A DNA stretch of 64,000 nt from Nitrosomonas stercoris (lineage in GTDB: Bacteria; Pseudomonadota; Gammaproteobacteria; Burkholderiales; Nitrosomonadaceae), in assembly GCA_006742785.1 (NCBI GenBank), contig AP019755.1:1426001-1490000 (forward strand), given 5' to 3'. The notes below the pieces were generated by a model that was not told the DNA's origin, ran no database searches, and saw nothing but the letters and a program-made list of their open reading frames with translations. The position numbers and the translations under genes were made by a program. The first letter of the stretch is position 1, and the number at the start of each line of letters is the position of its first letter. This document shows positions 57,226 through 64,000 of this stretch, in pieces.

Positions 57226-60200
57226 ATGAATACCGTCACCAGGATAAATATCTCGTCTGTTATGGGAATCAGAGAAGCGATTGAGCAGATTTTTACCCTA
57301 ATTCATCGCCATTTTGATGCTTATGCTGCTGATACCAGTGACAGCGATCAGCTGGAAGAATGTCGTTACTATATGCATCAACTCAATGGCATGCTGGAGA
57401 TGCTGGATCTGCACGGCGTTGCCTTTGTTGGCGGTAGTGTGGAAGAGCTGTTACTGGCTTTGCAGGAACAGCGTGTCGAAGCAGATACATCCGCGCTCGC
57501 AGTAGTTCATCAAGCCGTTCAGTGCATTTATCGTTATTTGGATGCACTGATCGATGGCGAAGAAGCCAATCCAGTCAAATTGTTTCCGCTCTATCGCAAG
57601 TTAATGCAGGTACAAGGCGTCACCGAAGTGCCTGAAAGTGATTTATTTTTTCCGGATATGCGCGAATCGCTGCCGTTACAGCCAGTTTCACTGGATTTGG
57701 ATACTGCATCCCGCCAGGAAATGACCAAACAAGCGCGATCACAATTTCAGTCGGGTTTATTGGGTTGGTTAAAAGATGCAAATGACAAGCAGAGTTTGCA
57801 GCAGATGATTGAGGCGGTGCGCTCAATTGAAACATTACCCGCTTCCATTGAACAACGAAAATTCTGGTGGATTTCCTCTGGTTTTCTGGATAGCTTGCTG
57901 CATCAGGAACAAGTGGTTGATAAATCTGTGCGCAGATTATGTGGGAAGATTGAGCAAGAAATTCGGCACTTAAATAAGGAATCGCATGTTGTCGCTGCTC
58001 GCTTGACTAGAGAATTGCTGTATCGAATTGCGCGCAGTCAACCAGTTAGTGAACGTTTGCAGGAAATTAATCGTGTGTACGATTGGCGGGCCTCTCTATC
58101 CGCAATTGATAATGGAGAACATCTGGCCGAATTCGTAGTCGATGAAGGCGCTTCAGCCTCGGATTTGCAGGATATGCGCGAATTGCTGGAGGATATCAAT
58201 GAGCAATGGCGCAAATTCAACGTGGAAAATCAGAATGAGATTCAATCCCTACAAACGTTAATCGAGCGTTTTAAAGCACTAGCTGCCCAGGCCAATTGTC
58301 CGCCGCTGGAAAAATTGGCTGGTGTTGTCTATGGTGCCTTGTCTTATTTGCGTATCCAGCCGCAAAGCATGCATGAAGGCATCTCTTTGGATATTGCCTC
58401 GTCTTTATTGCTGGCAGAAAATGCATTAGATAATTTTTACCGGCTATCGGCAGCATTTCCGTCGCAGGTAGAAGCGCTGGCTAAGCGTATTCGCATGGTT
58501 ACCACCGGCAAGGGAGATGAGGTCGATTTGCCTGAGTTGCCTAATCCTGATCAAGCAGGCCATCTCGCCCAGGAAAAGAAACTGTTCAGACAGGTTGCCC
58601 AGGAAATGTTGACTAACTTGGCACAAGTTGAAGATATTTTAGATCGCTTTTTTACTGAGCCGAAAATCCGTAATGATTTGCCATTGTTGCCCGGATTATT
58701 TGAACAAATCAGCGGTGTATTGGACATGCTGGAGCTGGAGCAAGGCAGCAAAGTGCTGGGCGTATGTGAAACGCTAACTGAAAAACTGACGCAAGCAGAT
58801 GAACAGCTAATTGATCAAAGCGAACAAACCTTGCTGGCAGATGCATTGAGTAGTCTCGGTTTCTATATTGAAGCACTTAGAAATGCGCAATCTAATCCGG
58901 AAGAAATACTTGCAGCACTCCTGAAGCGATTGGAGCAGCCCGACGATGAACATACATCGATCGCTGATGTTTCAGAAACATCTACTCAAACTGAACCTAT
59001 CGTCGATTTGCATATTCCTGCTGTTGCGACGGTGGATCAGCCACATGATCCTGAGTTATTGGCAATTTTCCTAGAGGAAGCAAAAGAAGTATTAGCCAGC
59101 ATTGCGGAGCATTTAGCAGTAGTACGCGCCGATAACACAAACCAGGATGCGTTAACCACTATTCGACGTAATTTCCATACCCTCAAAGGCAGTGGCCGTA
59201 TGGTAAAACTGGATGCGTTGAGCGAGGTGGCATGGCGTGTTGAGCAGCTGATGAATCGCTGGCTGAGTGAACAGAAGGACGCAACCGATACCTTGCTGGA
59301 TTTGTTGGCAGATAGCCACAAACAGTTTGGTAACTGGTGTGCCAGTTTGGAGCAGGAGGGGACAGCAGAGATCAAGGCGGATTCCTTGCTGGATCGTATT
59401 AAAGCACTCATGTATGGCTCGGGTGAGCCGGCAGAAGCAATGGCAGCGGCAACAACACTTCCGCTATTGTCTGATGTATTGGAGCAGGCGGCACAAACTG
59501 AATCATTGGAAGAATCTCCTGTTGATATTGCTGATGACGCTGCTTTGGAGACAGAAGCCACTATCACAATTGGGGATAATACTGTTCCAGCTGATCTGTT
59601 CAATATCTTTATTGAGGAAGCAGATACGCATATTGCCACGCTTAAACAGACATTGGCATCATCTGCAGAGCAGGGAATGGCGCCTAGTGCGCATGCATCC
59701 ATGCTGGCAGCGCATACTTTGGCGAGTACTTCCAGCGCGTTGAAGCTGGATTGTGTGGCACAAATTGGCCAAGTTCTGGAGCGTTGGTTCAATCATGCGT
59801 TAACAGCTACCGAGCCGCTAGCCCAGGAAACACGATCATCCATAACAACAGCTGTTGATCTACTAGAAAATATGTTGGCTTCAGTACGGGAACAACAGTT
59901 TCCGTCAGAGGAAACTGTACAAGCTGGCCAGCAAGTGACGGAAGCATTGCAGCATGCATTGGCGGCGATACCTACTGCGCAAGTTGCTGCAACTGAAGCC
60001 GAACAAATAGCAGCAATTACGGCACCGGAATTGGAGTTGGCAGCAGCAGAGGAATCGCCCGCACAAAAGGTATTACCAGCTTATTCGGTGAATATGCTTT
60101 CCTTGCCAATCGAGCCCACGTTGCAAACAGAAGCAACTACGGCCGAATTAAACCAGGAGTTGTTGGCAGTATTTTTGGAAGAAGCACAGGAATTGCAATC

Positions 60201-62442
60201 CGAAATTGGTACCAATCTGCGTGCATGGCGTCAGCAGCCTGATCAATCGATTGCACGGCAAGCTATATTGCGTGCTTTGCATACGTTGAAAGGTGGTGCT
60301 CGCACTGCTGGTGTGCAACAAGTGAGTGAGCAAGCGCATCAGATGGAAAGTGATATTCAGGCATGGCATGAACCCTCTGTTTCAACTGCATTGCTTGATC
60401 AGCTGGAGGCACAATTTGATTCAATTGTTAGCGCTATTGAACAAATACAGAATGGCTCACCGGCTGAATCAATTGAATCGGTTGAGTCAATTAAGCCAAC
60501 TGAGCCAGCTGAACCGTTACCTGTATTAGCAGTCAAGAAGGCGCAGGCACGTTCTGAACTGCTTTTCTCACCAGAGGTAGAAGAAATTGTTTCTGATGCG
60601 CCTGTTGAAGAAGAACCAGAATCCACTCGTAAAATGTTGTTGCGAGTGGATGCCGAATTAATTGATCGTTTAATCAACGAATCAGGAGAATCTAGTATTG
60701 TACGTTCCCAGGTTGAAGCGCAATTGTACAATCTGGAACAATATTTGCAGGATCTGAGAGAAAGCGTCGATCGCATGCGTAGCCAATTGCGCGAAATGGA
60801 ATTATTAGCCGAGACGAAAATAGCAGCGGATACTTCTACCTCAACAACTGATCAGGAAAAATTTGATCCACTTGAACTGGATCACTTTACTCGCATCCAG
60901 GAATTACCGCGCTTGATGGCAGAGAGTATGGATGATATTGCAACCATCGAGAAGAGTCTGCGAGAAGTTCAGCGCACTGCCACGATGGCGTTGGATCAGC
61001 AGGCCTATCTGAATCGTCAGTTGCAACAAAGCCTGTTACAACTGCGTACCATTCCTTTCAGTCATTATGCTGAACGCTTCCATCACATTGTCAGACAAGT
61101 TGCCAAAGAGTTAGGTAAGCAAGCCGAGCTGGTGATTCAGGGTGGTCATATCGAGCTGGATCGAGATGTACTGGATAAAATCAGTTCACCGTTGGAACAT
61201 CTGTTGCGTAATGCTCTGGTACATGGGATCGAAACACCAGAAGAACGCAGCCGCGCAGGAAAGGAAAAAACCGGCAAAATTGCACTCACCCTGCAACAGG
61301 AGGGTAATGAGATCATCCTGCTGTTACAAGATGATGGTATCGGATTAAATGTAGAAACAATACGTGAGAAAGCCAGACTGCTGGATTTAGTGGTATCCGA
61401 AACGGCGCAAGATGATGAGCAATGGTATTCACTGATTTTCACGCATGGTTTTTCGACATTGAATGATGTTACGAATATCGCGGGGCGCGGAGTAGGGCTG
61501 GATATTGTCCGAAATGAATTGGGAGAACTGGGCGGCAATATCTCAGTTACTTCTGAGAAAAACCAAGGTACTACTTTTACATTGCGTTTTCCGGTGTCAC
61601 TGGCTGTGACGCAAGCCTTGATGGTTAAGGCTGCTGATAATACTTATGCGATTCCGCTGGCGACAGTCGAACATATTCTGGAAATGAACGCTGCCACTCT
61701 TGGCGTAGCGTATGAAGAACATCACTTAATCTGGAACAATAATCGCTTTCCGCTGGTGTATTTACCGCATTTGCTGGAAGTGCTACATGATTCACCTGCA
61801 ATAAAACGCAGCAATCGTATTGTATTGTTGCACGCAGGAGAGGAACGCTTGGCAATCCATGCCGATGCCATGATTGGACAGTGCGAAGTGGTGGTCAAGC
61901 CAGCCAGCCCACAAGTAACTAATGTGCCGGGTATAGAAGGCGCCACCATTACTGGGGAAGGCAATATCGTGCTGGTAATCAATCCATTGAGATTGTTGCA
62001 ATGTGAACAAGTAAAAGAACGATTAGCTGCTGGTCCAGCAGCACCAATGGATGAGGTTGTTCCGCCTTCAGCAACGGCACCTGTCGTAATGATCGTGGAC
62101 GATTCATTAACTGTACGCAAAGTAACCAGCCGGCTACTGGAACGACAAGGCTATGAAATCCTGATTGCCAAGGATGGTGTAGGAGCATTGCAATTACTGC
62201 GCGAAATAGTACCAGCCGTTATGTTGATTGATATTGAAATGCCTCACATGGACGGTTTTGAGCTGATCCGCACCGTGCGCAATAATCCGGAACTGCAAGC
62301 AATCCCGATTATTGTTATCACCTCACGCACGGCGGAAAAACATCGTAAAGTAGCGGAAGAATTAGGAGTAAGCGCATTCATGGGTAAACCCTACCAAGAA
62401 GATGAATTGCTGCAGCATATTGAACGCTTGGTGACGCATTAG
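57226..62442 (+). CDS. chpA: ChpA/PilL-type hybrid histidine kinase
   Basis: CheA-like kinase that receives signals from PilJ. The 1738-residue protein has several Hpt-like modules: clear phosphoryl sites H651 (NFHTLKGSGRM) and H1019 (ALHTLKGGARTAG), and a degenerate one at H830 (AHTLASTSSAL). Then come dimerisation (~1140-1290), HATPase with LEHLLRNALVHG and GRGVGLDIVRNELG, a CheW-like domain (~1460-1600) and a C-terminal receiver with D1669 (LIDIEMPHMDGFE). Pseudomonas ChpA is longer with more Hpt domains. No methylesterase or methyltransferase gene follows directly. Confidence 0.92.
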   Translation: MNTVTRINISSVMGIREAIEQIFTLIHRHFDAYAADTSDSDQLEECRYYMHQLNGMLEMLDLHGVAFVGGSVEELLLALQEQRVEADTSALAVVHQAVQCIYRYLDALIDGEEANPVKLFPLYRKLMQVQGVTEVPESDLFFPDMRESLPLQPVSLDLDTASRQEMTKQARSQFQSGLLGWLKDANDKQSLQQMIEAVRSIETLPASIEQRKFWWISSGFLDSLLHQEQVVDKSVRRLCGKIEQEIRHLNKESHVVAARLTRELLYRIARSQPVSERLQEINRVYDWRASLSAIDNGEHLAEFVVDEGASASDLQDMRELLEDINEQWRKFNVENQNEIQSLQTLIERFKALAAQANCPPLEKLAGVVYGALSYLRIQPQSMHEGISLDIASSLLLAENALDNFYRLSAAFPSQVEALAKRIRMVTTGKGDEVDLPELPNPDQAGHLAQEKKLFRQVAQEMLTNLAQVEDILDRFFTEPKIRNDLPLLPGLFEQISGVLDMLELEQGSKVLGVCETLTEKLTQADEQLIDQSEQTLLADALSSLGFYIEALRNAQSNPEEILAALLKRLEQPDDEHTSIADVSETSTQTEPIVDLHIPAVATVDQPHDPELLAIFLEEAKEVLASIAEHLAVVRADNTNQDALTTIRRNFHTLKGSGRMVKLDALSEVAWRVEQLMNRWLSEQKDATDTLLDLLADSHKQFGNWCASLEQEGTAEIKADSLLDRIKALMYGSGEPAEAMAAATTLPLLSDVLEQAAQTESLEESPVDIADDAALETEATITIGDNTVPADLFNIFIEEADTHIATLKQTLASSAEQGMAPSAHASMLAAHTLASTSSALKLDCVAQIGQVLERWFNHALTATEPLAQETRSSITTAVDLLENMLASVREQQFPSEETVQAGQQVTEALQHALAAIPTAQVAATEAEQIAAITAPELELAAAEESPAQKVLPAYSVNMLSLPIEPTLQTEATTAELNQELLAVFLEEAQELQSEIGTNLRAWRQQPDQSIARQAILRALHTLKGGARTAGVQQVSEQAHQMESDIQAWHEPSVSTALLDQLEAQFDSIVSAIEQIQNGSPAESIESVESIKPTEPAEPLPVLAVKKAQARSELLFSPEVEEIVSDAPVEEEPESTRKMLLRVDAELIDRLINESGESSIVRSQVEAQLYNLEQYLQDLRESVDRMRSQLREMELLAETKIAADTSTSTTDQEKFDPLELDHFTRIQELPRLMAESMDDIATIEKSLREVQRTATMALDQQAYLNRQLQQSLLQLRTIPFSHYAERFHHIVRQVAKELGKQAELVIQGGHIELDRDVLDKISSPLEHLLRNALVHGIETPEERSRAGKEKTGKIALTLQQEGNEIILLLQDDGIGLNVETIREKARLLDLVVSETAQDDEQWYSLIFTHGFSTLNDVTNIAGRGVGLDIVRNELGELGGNISVTSEKNQGTTFTLRFPVSLAVTQALMVKAADNTYAIPLATVEHILEMNAATLGVAYEEHHLIWNNNRFPLVYLPHLLEVLHDSPAIKRSNRIVLLHAGEERLAIHADAMIGQCEVVVKPASPQVTNVPGIEGATITGEGNIVLVINPLRLLQCEQVKERLAAGPAAPMDEVVPPSATAPVVMIVDDSLTVRKVTSRLLERQGYEILIAKDGVGALQLLREIVPAVMLIDIEMPHMDGFELIRTVRNNPELQAIPIIVITSRTAEKHRKVAEELGVSAFMGKPYQEDELLQHIERLVTH

Positions 62443-62459
62443 TGTTGGTGTGGCTACGT

Positions 62460-62735
62460 CTACATGTTGCTTCTTCTGTGCTGGACAATGCCAGCACGTA
62501 GTTTGCGCCACCAGTAAGCTGAAACTGGGCGTAGCCATTTATAGGGCAGAGTTTTTCCAAAGCGGGATTTGAGAAGTACCTGTTTTTTGAGCCACTCAAT
62601 CTCAAAACCAGCCCATTCCGGTGCCGGAAGCATTAATAGGTTGAATGTAACCGCAGGATCGATATCCATCCAGAATTCCTGCATGGAACTCCATATGAGA
62701 GCACGATCTTCAAGATCTTCTGCTGGTGGTTGCAT
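62460..62735 (-). CDS. hypothetical 91-residue protein
   Basis: An open frame convergent with chpA. The N-terminal DLEDRALIWSSMQEFWMDID resembles the start of small uncharacterised proteins of the DUF7079 kind; the rest (WLKKQVLLKSRFGKTLPYKWLR) does not help. Trp content is high. No clear ribosome site. I cannot assign a function, and it may be a remnant. Confidence 0.45.
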   Translation of the reverse strand: MQPPAEDLEDRALIWSSMQEFWMDIDPAVTFNLLMLPAPEWAGFEIEWLKKQVLLKSRFGKTLPYKWLRPVSAYWWRKLRAGIVQHRRSNM

Positions 62736-62915
62736 TTTCTGACAACGTTTGGGGTAATCAATATGAAAATACGTATAGATGGGGTATCAGCTGATTGAGG
62801 TTGCCGGTACTCACCAGATATGGTCCATATCCTGAATAAAAATCTATGTGACTAGGTAGTTCACAACTTATTTAATGATTTGAAGCAGACAGCTAATATC
62901 TATAGCCTCTATTAG
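62736..62915. other. non-coding gap before the terminal IS
   Basis: About 180 AT-rich bases between the hypothetical gene start and the left end of the second IS type; the hypothetical gene's promoter would lie here. Nothing else seen. Confidence 0.4.
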
Positions 62916-63756
62916 ATAATGTAGTCAAGAGATTAAAAATATGAGATCCTTGCAGGAAATTAAATGAAAGGAGGTTCTCGTGACACAATCACATCGCAGA
63001 CATGATATTTCAGATCAGGTATGGGCACTGCTAAAGGATCATTTACCGGGACGAGAAGGAGCCTGGGGAGGAGTAGCTACCGATAATCGTCAGTTTATCA
63101 ATGCTGTTTTCTGGATTATCCGAACAGGCGCGCCATGGAGAGATTTACCGCCGGACTATGGAGGCTGGAGCAATACCCACCGTTGTTTTATTCGCTGGCG
63201 TGATAAGGGTATCTGGGAGAAACTGCTGGAAATCCTGATTGATGATCCGGATTATGAATGGCTGATGATTGATGCCAGCCATTGCAAGGTTCATCCACAT
63301 GCCAGCGGAGCCAAAGGTGGCAACCAGACTATGAGTCAGATAAAGGGGGGCTCAACACCAAGATACATTTGGCCGTGGATGCGCATGGTGTGCCGGTCAG
63401 AATCCTTGCTACACAAGGTACCACTGCTGATTGCACGCAGGCTGGCCACCTGATCGCAGGAATAGATGCGCATTATCTGTTGGCAGATCGTGGCTATGAT
63501 AGTAACGCCATTATTGAACAGGCAGAAAAACAGGGAATGAAAGTGGTTATTCCTCCGAAGAAAAACCGAAAGATACAAAGATCTTATGATAAAGAACTGT
63601 ATAAACTGAGGCATCTTGTCGAGAATGCTTTTTTGCATCTCAAACGATGGCGTGGCATTGCTACAAGATATGCTAAAAACACTTCTTCTTTCCTTGCTGC
63701 TGTACAAATTAGATGTATCTATCGCCCTTTGGGCAAACATCTCGTGACTACATTAT
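62916..63756 (+). mobile_element. second IS5-family element (about 841 bp)
   Basis: Different from the 849-bp IS. Ends ATAATGTAGTCAAGAGAT (left) and ATCTCGTGACTACATTAT (right) are inverted repeats of 18 bases with one mismatch. The 4-bp flank TTAG (62912-62915 and 63757-63760) fits the IS5-family YTAR target rule. The transposase is in two frames. Confidence 0.8.
62980..63453 (+). CDS. IS5-family transposase orfA, second IS type
   Basis: Starts GTG 62980 after AAAGGAGGTTCTC. It has the N-terminal domain (WIIRTGAPWRDLPPDYG) and the first catalytic Asp in WLMIDASHCKVH. Useful homology ends near 63340, where GATAAAGGGGGG allows a -1 shift into orfB; the frame beyond that is not conserved. Confidence 0.8.
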   Translation: MTQSHRRHDISDQVWALLKDHLPGREGAWGGVATDNRQFINAVFWIIRTGAPWRDLPPDYGGWSNTHRCFIRWRDKGIWEKLLEILIDDPDYEWLMIDASHCKVHPHASGAKGGNQTMSQIKGGSTPRYIWPWMRMVCRSESLLHKVPLLIARRLAT

Positions 63757-63854
63757 TTAGTTTGGATGGAAAAATTAATCTGGTGCAACGATCAGCTTGT
63801 GTCCATTTCCCCACCATTGGCACGCTGGTTCGTCTGTCGAGTTATATTCTTTAG
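63282..63854 (+). CDS. IS5-family transposase orfB, second IS type, frameshifted end
   Basis: From about 63345 this frame carries the second Asp (LLADRGYDSNAI) and the Glu (HLVENAFLHLKRWRGIATRY). The expected C-terminus (IALWANIS then stop, at about 63720-63748) is in another frame, so a small indel near 63715 makes this frame run past the IS end at 63756. The transposase is probably damaged. Confidence 0.7.
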   Translation: MQGSSTCQRSQRWQPDYESDKGGLNTKIHLAVDAHGVPVRILATQGTTADCTQAGHLIAGIDAHYLLADRGYDSNAIIEQAEKQGMKVVIPPKKNRKIQRSYDKELYKLRHLVENAFLHLKRWRGIATRYAKNTSSFLAAVQIRCIYRPLGKHLVTTLFSLDGKINLVQRSACVHFPTIGTLVRLSSYIL

Positions 63855-64000
63855 TGCAATGCATTCACAAATTCCTCTGCCGTGACGCCTGCCTGCTTGA
63901 GGATTCCGGCCAATGTGCCAATTTTCAGCTCTTGATGATTGGGTAACGACACAGCCAGATGCACCACGACGGAGGATAACGTGGCTGCCACGTTGCCGCA
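63851..64000 (-). pseudogene. hicA-like mRNA interferase, 3' part, frameshifted
   Basis: The minus strand encodes the C-terminal half of a HicA/YcfA-type toxin: GSHVILRRG (with the family His) in one frame near 63970-63990, then LPNHQELKIGTLAGILKQAG and EEFVNALH before the stop at 63851. The two parts are joined only if one extra base near 63945 is removed, so this gene is probably broken. The 5' end and any hicB lie outside the window. Confidence 0.65.

Noticed and set aside
59037..59792. 251-residue antisense frame inside chpA
   Set aside because: Low-complexity Ser/Ala-rich complement of the kinase gene with no independent support.

Overview
The window comes from a betaproteobacterial ammonia oxidiser, almost certainly a Nitrosomonas-type organism. 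It carries genes for hydroxylamine oxidoreductase (haoA-haoB-cycA-cycB) and ammonia monooxygenase (amoA-amoB plus the accessory genes amoE and amoD). The housekeeping gene orders are typical of the group: thrS-infC-rpmI-rplT-pheST-ihfA, surE-pcm-nlpD, leuC-entericidin-leuD-leuB-asd-fimV-truA-trpFBA-accD-folC, and cvpA-purF-metZ.

Layout. 1-464 is the 3' end of rpoC. 700-4985 is the hydroxylamine oxidation cluster. 5324-12705 holds translation genes, ihfA and tRNA-Pro(GGG). 12832-17242 holds surE-pcm-nlpD and, on the other strand, a HAD phosphatase and a Sua5-type threonylcarbamoyl-AMP synthase. 17860-21403 is amoA-amoB-(terminator)-amoE-amoD, with no amoC in front. 22020-23668 holds a ComEA-like gene, a long perfect hairpin and the first 849-bp IS5-family element. 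23756-42276 is a long run of plus-strand biosynthetic genes (Leu, Asp family, Trp, fatty acid, folate, purine, Met, Ile). 42275-53561 is a defence island: a MITE-like element, a 19-repeat type I-E CRISPR array, and a minus-strand cas operon (cas3-cse1-cse2-cas6e-cas7-cas5-cas1-cas2). One IS copy splits cas3 and a second sits 22 bp upstream of its start codon. 53629-53995 is a decayed transposase. 54291-62442 holds trxC and the twitching-motility chemosensory genes pilJ and chpA. The end of the window has a different IS5-family element and the frameshifted 3' part of a hicA-like toxin gene.

How the genes work together. AmoA/AmoB oxidise ammonia to hydroxylamine with AmoC, which must be encoded elsewhere. 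HaoA oxidises hydroxylamine, and electrons leave through cytochrome c554 (CycA) and the quinone reductase cM552 (CycB). The amo and hao genes prefer C-ending codons much more than their AT-rich neighbours, which fits very high expression.

Most interesting observations: (1) cas3 is interrupted so precisely that clean loss of the IS plus one target repeat restores a full 861-residue reading frame. (2) The CRISPR array has an internal block duplication (four spacers present twice). (3) A strong 12-bp hairpin followed by a T-rich stretch lies inside the first codons of haoB, directly after haoA, and could set a high haoA to downstream ratio. (4) amoA lacks an adjacent amoC, and a degraded MITE lies in the gap. 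(5) The sequences before haoA and amoA share the motif CTTGACT-N17-TAGYCTT. (6) infC appears to start at AUA. I found no system that I can call wholly new. The candidates above are unusual arrangements of known parts plus some unexplained RNA structures.
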